The notes under the pieces are model-generated. The model was not told the origin of the DNA. It ran no database searches and saw nothing but the letters and a program-made list of their open reading frames with translations. Both the position numbers and the translations under genes were made by a program. A stretch of DNA of 51,040 nucleotides from Candidatus Dadabacteria bacterium (GTDB lineage: Bacteria > Bdellovibrionota_C > UBA2361 > J046). Where the stretch lies: positions 1 through 51,040 of the forward strand of contig RFHI01000259.1 of the NCBI GenBank assembly GCA_003696425.1. Direction: 5' to 3'. Positions 1-8,277 of this stretch are shown here, piece after piece. How positions within the stretch are numbered: the first letter of the stretch is position 1; every line of letters begins with the position of its first letter.

Positions 1-2
1 AA

Positions 3-899
3 AAATATCTGGTCCCCAGACAGCTTGAGGAGAACGGCCTGGCCGGCCAGAAAATTGCTTTTCAGAAAAATGCACTTAAGTTTTTAATAGAGCATTACAC
101 CCGTGAGTCGGGTGTAAGAAACCTTGAACGCGAGATTGCCTCGCTCTGCCGCAAACTGGCGCGTCGTTTTGCTGAAAATAAAAAGCTCACCCGCAGAGTA
201 ACCCCGAAACTGGTGCGTGAGCTGCTTGGTGTTACCAGATTTGATCCGGAGCCTGACGAAGATCGCGATGCGGTTGGGCTTGCGCGCGGGCTGGCCTGGA
301 CAGTTTATGGTGGTGAAGTAATGCCGGTTGAGGCTTCAGTTGCAAAAGGAGCGGGAAATCTCTCACTTACCGGCCAGCTCGGTGATGTAATGCAGGAGTC
401 GGCCCGGGCTGCCCTCTTTTATGCCAGGGCAAATGTCGATCTGCTTGGAATCGATAAAAATTTTCACCAGAAGTTTGATTTTCATGTGCATGTTCCGGCC
501 GGGGCGACTCCCAAGGACGGACCGTCTGCAGGTATTACTATAGCTACCGCGCTTGTATCGGCTCTTACCGGAAGAAAGGTTGCCCGTGATATTGCCATGA
601 CAGGAGAAATTACCCTGCGGGGTAACGTGTTGCCGGTTGGCGGGCTTAAGGAGAAATCACTGGCAGCCTTAAGACACGGTATTAAACGCATAATAATTCC
701 CTTTGCCAACATAAAAGATCTTGAAGAGATTCCTCCTGAGCAGCGCAGGAAAATTAAATTTATCCCGGTAAAACATATCGCAGAGGTACTTGAAATTGCT
801 CTACTTGATAGACGTGCGGGTGCTCGGGCTGGTAAGGCAGCAAAGGAACAGGGAAAGCGCAGAGGAAAAAAGGCATCTGTAAGAGTTTCTGTCAGTTAA
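3..899 (+). CDS. lon: ATP-dependent protease Lon, C-terminal part (5' end outside window)
   Basis: The reading frame is open from the first bases and carries the end of the AAA+ helical domain (YTRESGVRNLEREI, encoded near 93-134) followed by the whole S16 protease domain. The catalytic dyad is visible: Ser in PKDGPSAG (codon 525-527) and Lys in GGLKEK (codon 648-650). LonA degrades damaged and regulatory proteins in the cytoplasm as an ATP-driven hexamer. After the conserved end there is a basic tail of about 30 residues (GKAAKEQGKRRGKK) that many Lon proteins lack. The start codon and ATPase core lie upstream of the window. The next gene begins 3 nt after the stop, so the two may be cotranscribed. 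Identification is secure. Confidence 0.97.
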   Translation, partial: KYLVPRQLEENGLAGQKIAFQKNALKFLIEHYTRESGVRNLEREIASLCRKLARRFAENKKLTRRVTPKLVRELLGVTRFDPEPDEDRDAVGLARGLAWTVYGGEVMPVEASVAKGAGNLSLTGQLGDVMQESARAALFYARANVDLLGIDKNFHQKFDFHVHVPAGATPKDGPSAGITIATALVSALTGRKVARDIAMTGEITLRGNVLPVGGLKEKSLAALRHGIKRIIIPFANIKDLEEIPPEQRRKIKFIPVKHIAEVLEIALLDRRAGARAGKAAKEQGKRRGKKASVRVSVS

Positions 900-901
900 T
901 C

Positions 902-1906
902 ATGTTCCTTAATTGTAAAAGACTGCTTAAAGTACTTTTTGTTGCAGTGGTTTTGTTTTGTAACAGTGCGGCTGCTGATGAGTTGTGTTTTTACGTAAAC
1001 TCATCGGGAAAAGTTAAGCAGGTTAATTCAAAAAAAGATATTCCTGGAAAGTACAGAAAATCTGCCCGCTGTGTTAAGGCACCAGGCAGTAGTAATCTCG
1101 CTGCTCCGCAGGATGTGGAGCTTGAAGGGACCACGCGGCATGAAAATATGGCCTCCTCTGTAGGGCGCATTCACCTTCGCTGGCCCAGAAAGGTTGAGAA
1201 AATTTTTGGCAGAACTCCGCAGCGTGCCATGGCAGATGCAGCACGGGCTGTAAGCCGCGCCCTTAAAAAAGGTGGTTGGCCGATAGAATTACAGCGGCTT
1301 GATATTGAGTGGCAGGTGGTTTTTCTTGATGAAAATCTTCCGGAGCACCAGATTCCTTCATATCTGGTAAATAACTGTCATCCCGGCTGGATGACTCCGC
1401 CTGCAAATATTTATATTGTTGCCCAGCGGGCAGCTGCGGGTTGTGGAGGTGGCAGGGTAAGTACCTCTGAAGCTGATGCTCGCCTGGCCCAGGTGATAAT
1501 CCACGAAATGGGGCATGCGGTTGAATACCAGCTTTTAAAGGACTTTAACCCGCTAAATCGCATGCGCTCTGAGGGTTTTGCCTGCTGGTTCGAGCAGTAT
1601 GCATCGGATTTTTCAAGTGTGATTAAACGCGGCAGGGTAAAGAAGTTTTATATGGCCCTGGCCCGCGAGGCGATTAAGACCAGTCCGGGGAGTTTTTACT
1701 TTCGGGGCTCAGCTTATGACTATGCGCGCGCTTCTCTTTATTTTCATGCAGTCGTAAGTAAAAAACGGATAAGAGGGCTGATGGATGTCTACCGTTTGAT
1801 TAACAGCGACAGAATCCCCTTCTTCCAGGCTGTTGATAAACGCCTTAACTGGTCGAGGAAAAAGCTTGAAAACGAGGCCAGGAAAATCGCCCTGGGTCCT
1901 TTTTAA
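902..1906 (+). CDS. Secreted HExxH-type putative zinc metalloprotease
   Basis: A 334-residue protein with an N-terminal signal peptide (hydrophobic run at residues 8-24 ending AAADE). A short DUF4124-like segment follows (CFYVNSSGKVKQVNSKKDIP), then a domain with the zinc-binding motif HEMGH at residues 201-205. A downstream glutamate in EGFACWFEQ (Glu224) could be the third ligand, as in gluzincins of the peptidase-MA-like type. Four or more cysteines suggest disulfides in the periplasm. The ATG lies 3 nt after the lon stop, so it probably shares the lon transcript. I do not recognise a named family; metalloprotease is inferred from the motif only and the substrate is unknown. Confidence 0.8.
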   Translation: MFLNCKRLLKVLFVAVVLFCNSAAADELCFYVNSSGKVKQVNSKKDIPGKYRKSARCVKAPGSSNLAAPQDVELEGTTRHENMASSVGRIHLRWPRKVEKIFGRTPQRAMADAARAVSRALKKGGWPIELQRLDIEWQVVFLDENLPEHQIPSYLVNNCHPGWMTPPANIYIVAQRAAAGCGGGRVSTSEADARLAQVIIHEMGHAVEYQLLKDFNPLNRMRSEGFACWFEQYASDFSSVIKRGRVKKFYMALAREAIKTSPGSFYFRGSAYDYARASLYFHAVVSKKRIRGLMDVYRLINSDRIPFFQAVDKRLNWSRKKLENEARKIALGPF

Positions 1907-1919
1907 TTTATTTTGTGTT

Positions 1920-1947
1920 TTGACTGAAAAGTTCAGCCTGTTAAAAT
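1920..1947 (+). promoter_or_regulatory. Sigma70-type promoter candidate upstream of the HAD-like gene
   Basis: TTGACT (1920-1925) and TAAAAT (1942-1947) are separated by 16 bp, five of six matches to each consensus hexamer. It lies between the HExxH gene and the next open frame and would start transcription near 1954, about 30 nt before the GTG at 1987. Confidence 0.45.
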
Positions 1948-1986
1948 AGTTCCTGGAACTTTGGTACGCAGTAAAATTGTGTAGTT

Positions 1987-2994
1987 GTGGATCCTGGTAG
2001 CGCTTCTCAAATAATTTCCGTGGAATCGTCCCGGGCTTCAGTAGGGGAGGCCGGCACATCTTATGATGGGATAAGAACGCCCCCGCGGCAGCAGGTTGTT
2101 CTTCCCACCTTTGAACTTCCCAGACGTTATCCGCATTCGCCCGATTCTGGCTTCAAAAAAGAAGATGAGATGGTTCGCTTTGAGGGAATTACTGCGATTG
2201 GAACTGATCTCGATGGGGTTTGGCTTAACTACCGTGATTATGCTGAAAGTGCCAGCCAGCTAATGCTGGCCAGGTACGGCATCCACTATCAGTTAGACGA
2301 GCTCAGGCGCTTACGTGAGAATAGCGATGATCTTTTTGAAACCACCATACGACTGGTACTTGAAAAACTCGGACGTGTTGGAGATTTAGATACTGATAAT
2401 AAATTGCGCGATGAGCTGGTAGCAATTGAAAAGGAAAAATTCGGACACTTTCGCGATATTTTGCTTGTTTGTGATATTGCCAGAGACTGGCTGAATAGTG
2501 AGTTACCTGTGCCGTTTTTTGCAGCTACCAATCGCATGCCTGATGCTGCCTTTGAAGGCATTTATCATATAGGCATAGAGAGACTGGCCGATGCTTACGT
2601 AAGTCAGGATCCTCTACGGGGTATTCGACGTAAGCCGGAGGCTGACATGTTTGTTGAAGCCATGAATCGTTTAAATCTTTCAGGAAAAGTTATTTATCTT
2701 GAGGACACCCCTTCACATCATGCAGAGCTGAAGAAAAATGTGCTTAATGCTACAGATGGGCGGATTGAGATTGTGCCGATAGGTATATTGCCTCCAGGAT
2801 TTGGATACAGCAAGCAGTTTGAAGATTTACATTTTAAGGGCGGCGCTGTAGCAGTATTTCCGACTGTTACCCATTTTTTCAAGGATCTTGCAAAAGGGCT
2901 GAAGAAGTTCTGGCTCCACGAGCTGATTAAAGAGGATATGCAGCTTCACCGCCGGTCGCTGGGCCGACAGATGGGGGGACGCTGGGAAGTTTAG
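1987..2994 (+). CDS. HAD-superfamily hydrolase-like protein
   Basis: The HAD motifs appear in order: motif I DLDGVW with the nucleophile and acid/base aspartates, motif II-like FFAATNR, the motif III lysine in GIRRKPEADMF, and motif IV EDTPSHH. Such proteins are usually cytoplasmic phosphatases, often beta-phosphoglucomutase-like; the substrate cannot be told. The start is uncertain. An ATG at 2170 would put motif I near residue 13, as is normal. The open frame reaches back to a GTG at 1987, adding a Ser/Pro-rich segment of 61 residues, and a good promoter sits just upstream of that GTG. Neither start has a strong Shine-Dalgarno sequence. The C-terminus is basic and helical. It appears to be a single-gene unit. 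Confidence 0.75.
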   Translation: MDPGSASQIISVESSRASVGEAGTSYDGIRTPPRQQVVLPTFELPRRYPHSPDSGFKKEDEMVRFEGITAIGTDLDGVWLNYRDYAESASQLMLARYGIHYQLDELRRLRENSDDLFETTIRLVLEKLGRVGDLDTDNKLRDELVAIEKEKFGHFRDILLVCDIARDWLNSELPVPFFAATNRMPDAAFEGIYHIGIERLADAYVSQDPLRGIRRKPEADMFVEAMNRLNLSGKVIYLEDTPSHHAELKKNVLNATDGRIEIVPIGILPPGFGYSKQFEDLHFKGGAVAVFPTVTHFFKDLAKGLKKFWLHELIKEDMQLHRRSLGRQMGGRWEV

Positions 2995-3184
2995 CAAAGG
3001 CTTCTTTTAAGTACATCATCTCAAATGTTTCACGACTGATAATGAGGCTGGCGACTTTGCTAACCGTCTTGCTAAATACTTACCGTTGTTTGTCTGGTTG
3101 GTTTATACAATGATCTTTGCCTGCTATGTACCCATTAACAGAAGAAGCTAAGTATAAGATAGTTTTCACACGATCTCTTTTTTC

Positions 3185-3204
3185 TGCTGTTACAGCATGT
3201 TTTT
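3185..3204 (+). terminator. Weak intrinsic terminator candidate between converging genes
   Basis: A short inverted repeat, TGCTG-TTA-CAGCA (3185-3197), is followed by TGTTTTTAG. On the plus strand this is a small hairpin with a U-run, positioned to end the HAD-like transcript before the converging glycosyltransferase gene. The stem is short, so confidence is low. The remainder of 2995-3202 holds nothing else I can identify. Confidence 0.3.
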
Positions 3205-4705
3205 AGCGTTTCAATCTTAATACCCAAACTTTTCCAAAGTGTTTTATCTTAACTGGTTTATACCCATATTGTTTAAATATATTTACAAATATGTTGCTGA
3301 TTTCTACATCGTTAAAGGAAATTATATCACTTCCCATAACAGTTAGAGTTATGTGTGAGCTAATAACAGGTTCAATTTTGTCTTTCCAGTACTCTCTTGA
3401 TTCAGGAGAGGCAGGAGCCAGAGGCAGCAATATCAATGGATCCTGGTACCTGTAAAAATAAAGAGGAGCGCTAAGATAATCGTGGTGTGATTTATTCTTC
3501 AGCCAGTCTACATTCTGACTTTCCACCAGAGCGGAGTAATACAGCAATGGCGTTCTATCTACTGAAGGTATCGTAGAAAGATATTTTACAGCATCGCGAT
3601 AGTTTTCTGTTCTGATAGACCTGCTGAAATCAAATAATGTAGCTGTGATAATAAATATCGCAATTAGTGTGCGTTTAGTCTTTTCGGGGGCTATCTGGCT
3701 AATCAATGTAGCCATAACCAGGGCGGCGGCTGGTTCTGTCCAGTAGGTATACTGTTCTTTAAATAATGAACTTGCTGACAACAACACAGATAGCAGATAT
3801 AAAAGTGGTGCGGGCGCGAGCAGCCATATTAAAATCCAAGACAACTTTCTGCTGAATAAAGTTTTAACTGCCTTCTTCAGGTATAACTTTCCTGGTGTCA
3901 CAACTATAGTGTACAGGTAAGCCAGCAAAAGAATTATCGGTGTATATGGACGTATTACGGAAGTCATTAGCTGATATGTTGTAATAACACCGTTAACGGC
4001 TAACAGGTTCATCCTGTTGTGAATATAAAGCAGATGATAAATGCCGGGGCTGGTAAGTACGGCCATTGCCAAGAGTATGACTATTACTTTCAATGCATTT
4101 AGAGAGGGCCTGGGCTTAAATGTTAAGAATATAACAATGTGAATTAGCCCAACCGCCCCATAAAGATAATGACTGTAAAATGCCAATAGATATGTCAGGG
4201 CATAAAATAACAAAGCCCGGCGCTTTGCTTTTAAGAGCCAGAGAAGTAAGTAATAGATTGAAGCCACTGAGAATAACAGAGCTAGGCAGTAAGGGCGGAC
4301 ATTGCTGGCCGCAAAGGTAGAACCTTCCAGCGTTATGAATATTCCTGTAGCTGAGATTGCCGACAGACGATCAAGAAGTAAATTTCCGAGCCTGTAGACT
4401 ATTATTGCACTGGCTGCAGTGCATATTACAGACGGAATCCGAAGCCCAAATTCGCTGTTGCCTGCAACGAGACGGGCAAAATATAGGATGACATAATATA
4501 AAGGGCTCTGTCCCTGGTATTTAAATGCTCTTAGAACAGTTTCGTATAAGCTGCCACTGGATGTCCAGTATGCAAGCGCCTCATCGAGCCATACAGATTC
4601 AAATAGCCTGTGTCCCCATATCCATGTAGCGCATAGAACGATCAAGTAGATTAGCCTATCATCACTGAGAGTGTGTGTAGTACCGCTTTGTGAGTTGTCG
4701 GTCAT
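3203..4705 (-). CDS. GT39/ArnT-like polytopic membrane glycosyltransferase
   Basis: About 500 residues with roughly ten hydrophobic segments. The first periplasmic loop carries WLDEA (Asp41-Glu42), the acidic motif of polyprenyl-phosphate-dependent GT-C enzymes, followed by GQSPLYYVILYF and FGLRIPSV, both typical of the dolichyl-phosphate-mannose/ArnT (PMT_2) family. Such enzymes transfer a sugar from a lipid carrier to a protein or glycan on the periplasmic face of the inner membrane. The C-terminal 130 residues are soluble. A TTG lies immediately before the ATG; the ATG at 4705 is the more likely start. It lies 91 nt downstream of the yceD-like gene on the same strand, so cotranscription is possible. 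Acceptor and donor are unknown. Confidence 0.82.
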   Translation of the reverse strand: MTDNSQSGTTHTLSDDRLIYLIVLCATWIWGHRLFESVWLDEALAYWTSSGSLYETVLRAFKYQGQSPLYYVILYFARLVAGNSEFGLRIPSVICTAASAIIVYRLGNLLLDRLSAISATGIFITLEGSTFAASNVRPYCLALLFSVASIYYLLLWLLKAKRRALLFYALTYLLAFYSHYLYGAVGLIHIVIFLTFKPRPSLNALKVIVILLAMAVLTSPGIYHLLYIHNRMNLLAVNGVITTYQLMTSVIRPYTPIILLLAYLYTIVVTPGKLYLKKAVKTLFSRKLSWILIWLLAPAPLLYLLSVLLSASSLFKEQYTYWTEPAAALVMATLISQIAPEKTKRTLIAIFIITATLFDFSRSIRTENYRDAVKYLSTIPSVDRTPLLYYSALVESQNVDWLKNKSHHDYLSAPLYFYRYQDPLILLPLAPASPESREYWKDKIEPVISSHITLTVMGSDIISFNDVEISNIFVNIFKQYGYKPVKIKHFGKVWVLRLKR

Positions 4706-4796
4706 CAATTATTTAATAGTTCTTTGGTTAATGTGACTGATGGTTCTATTATCACCGGACTGCATGCCGGCATCAATCTTTAATTTTTTTGGGCCA

Positions 4797-5318
4797 TTAA
4801 GTCTTTTGTTTAGTATTCTGCAGTAGATTGCCAAGAGTGACCCTGCTCTTAACAGATTCTTCAAACCCGGGTGTCTTTCCGCAAATTTTACAGCTGCCGT
4901 CATCCTTTCGTGGAGGTTTAAGATAGAAGCGCAGTGCCAGGATAATGCTTTCCTGAAGAATCTCTTCTAAGTCTATGTGGTCTCCATTATAATATATCAG
5001 CCCGATATCATCGCTGTATTCATCATTATCTTGAATAAAATCAGGTCGGTGCTTGAATATATAATCAGCTCGTACTGTTAACTGTTGTTCGACAGGTTCT
5101 GCGCACAGGGCGCACGGCTGAATATATGTACTTGTTACACTGCCGCAAGATTCAGCACCATCAACATTTCTAGTAATTTCAAGATCTACTCTGGGTTCTA
5201 GTGTAAAGAGAATATCATTGTCTCTGCCTTCCATCATGCGGCGGTTTAGTGCCTCAAGCGAAAGCGTATCTGAAATTTTTAATCCTTCCGGTGGTATGGA
5301 ACTTATTCGAATTTTCAT
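4797..5318 (-). CDS. yceD: YceD/DUF177 family protein
   Basis: A 173-residue DUF177-type protein with two Cys-x2-Cys pairs: PCALCAEPVEQQL in the middle and CKICGKTPG near the C-terminus. The acidic middle and the ending ESVKSRVTLGNLLQ match the family pattern. YceD proteins are linked to 23S rRNA accumulation and usually sit directly upstream of rpmF. I chose the ATG at 5318 because CAGGAGT precedes it at good spacing; the frame could extend 15 codons further up. In this genome the gene is about 16 kb from rpmF and on the opposite strand, beside a glycosyltransferase gene instead. Confidence 0.8.
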   Translation of the reverse strand: MKIRISSIPPEGLKISDTLSLEALNRRMMEGRDNDILFTLEPRVDLEITRNVDGAESCGSVTSTYIQPCALCAEPVEQQLTVRADYIFKHRPDFIQDNDEYSDDIGLIYYNGDHIDLEEILQESIILALRFYLKPPRKDDGSCKICGKTPGFEESVKSRVTLGNLLQNTKQKT

Positions 5319-5525
5319 GATTTTGTACTCCTGCCCGGCATTTATACCCTGAAAATCGTTCATATTAAAGTGTAATCCTGTTATAGTTAGGCGAGTGTCT
5401 ATTCAGACATAAATACGACTGGCTAAGATTTTAACCAGGCAACTTATTCGATATGCTGTCGAATCTATCCGGTAGCACGGGTAGTGTTTTAAACAGGCAA
5501 ATATACCGGCAGCTTTTGATGCCCG

Positions 5526-5555
5526 TTGCATTTTTTTGAAGCTGCTGATTATTAT
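5526..5555 (+). promoter_or_regulatory. Possible promoter of ssb
   Basis: TTGCAT (5526-5531) and TATTAT (5550-5555) are 18 bp apart in the 275-bp divergent region between yceD and ssb, about 40 nt before the ssb ATG. This is moderate agreement with the sigma70 consensus. Nothing else in 5319-5593 looks like a gene. Confidence 0.3.
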
Positions 5556-5593
5556 AGATTGTATAAACTTTATTATTGGAGAGTAGAACACAA

Positions 5594-6049
5594 ATGAGCG
5601 TTAATAAAGTAATACTGCTTGGCAACCTCGGAAAAGATCCTGAACTACGTTACACAGCATCGCAGATCCCTGTATGCAGCTTCAGTATGGCAACTAACGA
5701 GCGCAGAAAAGACCAGTCCGGCAATTGGAGCGACCACACCGAGTGGCATAATATTGTGACTTTCGGTAAAACTGCTGAAAACTGTGCCCAGTATCTGAAA
5801 AAAGGGCGACAGGTTTATGTTGAAGGTAGGCTTCAGACGCGCAAGTGGGAAGATAAAGAGGGGCGCGCAAGGTATACAACAGAAGTCCTTGCAAACACAG
5901 TTCAGTTTATAGGCAGCCGCGCTGATGAAGCAGTTGAAAAAACTTCGAGTGCCTTAGATTCAGTAAAACCGGCTGACGAGGTTGCAGCAGCTGCTGTAGC
6001 CGCTGGTGCTGAAGATATCACATTTGACGACGACGATATCCCCTTTTAA
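5594..6049 (+). CDS. ssb: Single-stranded DNA-binding protein SSB
   Basis: 151 residues. An OB-fold domain (about 1-110) begins [20 protein letters not shown] and includes [27 protein letters not shown] and the [18 protein letters not shown] segment. It ends with an Ala-rich linker and the acidic tip DDDDIPF, which recruits RecJ, RecQ, RecG and other partners. SSB coats single-stranded DNA in replication and repair. The ATG at 5594 follows GGAG at about 12 nt and matches the family start; the open frame reaches six codons further up to a TTG. recJ, an SSB-tip client in other bacteria, is encoded further along at 44646. Confidence 0.97.
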   Translation: MSVNKVILLGNLGKDPELRYTASQIPVCSFSMATNERRKDQSGNWSDHTEWHNIVTFGKTAENCAQYLKKGRQVYVEGRLQTRKWEDKEGRARYTTEVLANTVQFIGSRADEAVEKTSSALDSVKPADEVAAAAVAAGAEDITFDDDDIPF

Positions 6050-6060
6050 AGCAGCAGGGT

Positions 6061-7119
6061 TTGGATAGAGCCGGTCGCTTTAAAGCAGCTTTAACAACAT
6101 TAGTGCTAACAGTATTGCTGTGTGTTCAGGCAGCTAAAAGCGACCCTCTTCATCAGATTGAATTTATTATAGATCTTTCAAGCTCAATGTCCGAATCACT
6201 CGGCGGGCACAGTAAAATTGATCTTTTGCGCGGGCTTTTAAAGGACGGGTTTTTCAGTGCCCCCCCTGGCTCGCTTGTAGCGCTTAGAGTCTTTGGCCAC
6301 AGGGCATCTGAATACGAACACGATAAAAGCTGTACAGATAGTGAGCTGGTTCTTCCGTTTCAGCCCAACGGGCTTTCACAAATTAGTCAGGTTTTATCAA
6401 AGTTAAAACCGCACGGTTACAGTCCGCTTGCATATTCAATCAGAAAAGCTGCAGCAGATTTTACTGATGATGCAGAGGTTATTCGCACTTTAGTAATTAT
6501 TAGCGATGGTCAGGATACCTGTGGTGGCGACCCGCTTAAGACTGTTAAGACGCTCAAAGAAAAAGGTTATGACATCAGGCTTCATATAATCGGCTTGGGA
6601 GTTAAAGATAAAACCGCAGAAGTTTTTAAACGAGTTGCTGAAGCTGGAAGAGGAAGTTTCCACAGAGTTAACGGCCCTGCTGAGTTCAGCGTTACTATGC
6701 AGCTGGTCTTTGAAGAGATTGCTGAGAGCAGGCCAGCCGCAAGTTACGGCGACCTGGGCCGAAGCGATGATGCCGGCTCTTCGCCACAGGAAGCTATGCC
6801 GATTCAGGTAAGGAGCTATGATAACAGTTTTCTTGGCGGTGAAGACAGAAGCGATGTGTATGAATTTTATGGAAGAGTGGGGCAGAAATATTACGTAGAT
6901 CTATACCTTCAGAGCCTGCAGAGTGGTGTTTCAGTGAAAATAACTGACTCTGATGGAGAAGTTTTACTTGATGAAAAATCTTCTGCCGGCCAGAAGCTTA
7001 AGGGCTCAATCTTTCAGATAGAAAAGAACGGAAGCTATTATATTATCGTTGTGCCCACAAAGGAGCTGCCACAAAAAACAGCTTATTCAATTGAGCTTGC
7101 CCGGCAGACAGATTACTAG
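6061..7119 (+). CDS. Secreted von Willebrand A domain protein with PPC-like C-terminus
   Basis: 352 residues from a TTG preceded by GCAGGG, 11 nt after the ssb stop. A signal peptide (about 1-27) leads into a VWA domain (about 31-220). The metal-ion-dependent adhesion site is nearly complete: DLSSS (Asp38, Ser40, Ser42), a Ser in GYSPLAYS in place of the usual Thr, and Asp in ISDGQDT. After a Ser-rich linker, about residues 250-350 form a beta-rich module (SDVYEFYGRVGQKYYVDL ... GSYYIIVVPT) resembling bacterial pre-peptidase C-terminal domains. It is probably a periplasmic or surface binding protein; the partner is unknown. Its 3' end overlaps the converging ribD by 4 bp. Confidence 0.8.
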   Translation: MDRAGRFKAALTTLVLTVLLCVQAAKSDPLHQIEFIIDLSSSMSESLGGHSKIDLLRGLLKDGFFSAPPGSLVALRVFGHRASEYEHDKSCTDSELVLPFQPNGLSQISQVLSKLKPHGYSPLAYSIRKAAADFTDDAEVIRTLVIISDGQDTCGGDPLKTVKTLKEKGYDIRLHIIGLGVKDKTAEVFKRVAEAGRGSFHRVNGPAEFSVTMQLVFEEIAESRPAASYGDLGRSDDAGSSPQEAMPIQVRSYDNSFLGGEDRSDVYEFYGRVGQKYYVDLYLQSLQSGVSVKITDSDGEVLLDEKSSAGQKLKGSIFQIEKNGSYYIIVVPTKELPQKTAYSIELARQTDY

Positions 7120-8210
7120 AAAATCAAAGTGTCATCAGGTGCGTGTCTTTCAGGCAAAAATTCTCTAGTTGATAGGGGATTAAAAATTAACTTGAGAGAG
7201 TCACCAGCAATATCTTTAATTACAACAGGTTGTTCATTTATAAGCGGTGCATCGAGGCCACTTTCGAATGTCTTGGGAGCTTTAAATATCCTGGCTTCGT
7301 CCCACAGGTTTTTAGAAATGAATGTATTTAAAAGCCTGCTTCCGCCTTCGACTAACAGTGAGAGTATCTTACGCCGGTATAAATCACCTAAAAGGTTTTC
7401 CAAAAGATTTTCGTCAAATTTAATCTTTGTGTACTGTTTTGATCCTGAAATTTTCTCAAGCTGTTCGTTTACAATAATAGTTTCATAAGGGTCGTTTAAA
7501 AGCTTAAGCTGGTCATTAAGGCGGAGGGTGCGATCGAGTACTATTCTTAGCGGTTGCCTTACTGCAGGGATATGCCGCACGGTCAGCTCAGGATTATCGT
7601 AAAAGGCTGTGTTTGTGCCCACCATTACAGCGCTTTCCTGTAGCCGCCAGTGGTGAACAAGTTTGCGGGACTGCTGAGAGCTTATCCATTTAGAGCTGTA
7701 GTCTTCTCTGGCTATGAAGCCATCAGCAGTTTCAGCCCACTTTAGAATAATGTATGGACGCTTCAAGCTGTTAAAAAGATAAAAGCGGCGGTTAAAGTAT
7801 TTGCATTCTTCCTCCAGGACTCCGCAGATAACATTGATGTTATGTTCTTTAAGAGATTCTATCCCTCTGCCGGCAACCTCCGGGTTGTTATCAGCCGCAC
7901 CGATTATTACTGATTTTATACCGCTCTTAATGATTAATTCACTGCAAGGTGGAGTGCGACCCTGGTGACAGCACGGCTCAAGGTTTACATAAAGAGTTGA
8001 ATCTTTAAGGAGCTCTTTATCTTTTACTGCATTAATTACTACAGCTTCAGCGTGAGGCTCACCACAGGCCCTGTGATAGCCCTCTGATATAACTTGGCCG
8101 TTACACACTATTAGCGCTCCCACCATCGGGTTGGGAGAAGTGTGCCCGGCTGCCTTTGCAGCCAGCTCAATACAGCGGCGTATATAGCAGGTGTCTTTTT
8201 TGTCTTGCAA
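7116..8210 (-). CDS. ribD: Bifunctional riboflavin biosynthesis deaminase/reductase RibD
   Basis: 364 residues, the usual RibD length. The N-terminal deaminase (about 1-145) has zinc ligands in HAEAVV and in EPCCHQGRTPPC. The C-terminal reductase (about 148-360) starts with RPYIILKWAETADGFIA and contains VMVGTNTAFYDNPELTVR and LLVEGGSRLLN. RibD carries out the second and third steps from GTP: deamination of the pyrimidine and NADPH-dependent reduction of the ribosyl chain. The start is a TTG at 8210 with AAGGG a few bases upstream. It is transcribed alone, divergently from nadB across 67 bp, and away from the other rib genes at 24.7-30 kb. Confidence 0.95.
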   Translation of the reverse strand: MQDKKDTCYIRRCIELAAKAAGHTSPNPMVGALIVCNGQVISEGYHRACGEPHAEAVVINAVKDKELLKDSTLYVNLEPCCHQGRTPPCSELIIKSGIKSVIIGAADNNPEVAGRGIESLKEHNINVICGVLEEECKYFNRRFYLFNSLKRPYIILKWAETADGFIAREDYSSKWISSQQSRKLVHHWRLQESAVMVGTNTAFYDNPELTVRHIPAVRQPLRIVLDRTLRLNDQLKLLNDPYETIIVNEQLEKISGSKQYTKIKFDENLLENLLGDLYRRKILSLLVEGGSRLLNTFISKNLWDEARIFKAPKTFESGLDAPLINEQPVVIKDIAGDSLKLIFNPLSTREFLPERHAPDDTLIF

Positions 8211-8277
8211 GATGCCCTTTATTTATTAATGAAAAGCACATAGTATCAAATTTGAAAAGCAAATTGTAAGCGATATT

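Noticed and set aside
4709-4903. 64-codon minus-strand frame between yceD and the glycosyltransferase gene
   Set aside because: It overlaps the 3' end of yceD in another frame and has no recognisable features.
5403-5625. Two overlapping minus-strand frames in the yceD-ssb gap
   Set aside because: They overlap each other and the ssb start in different frames; nothing coding-like is visible.
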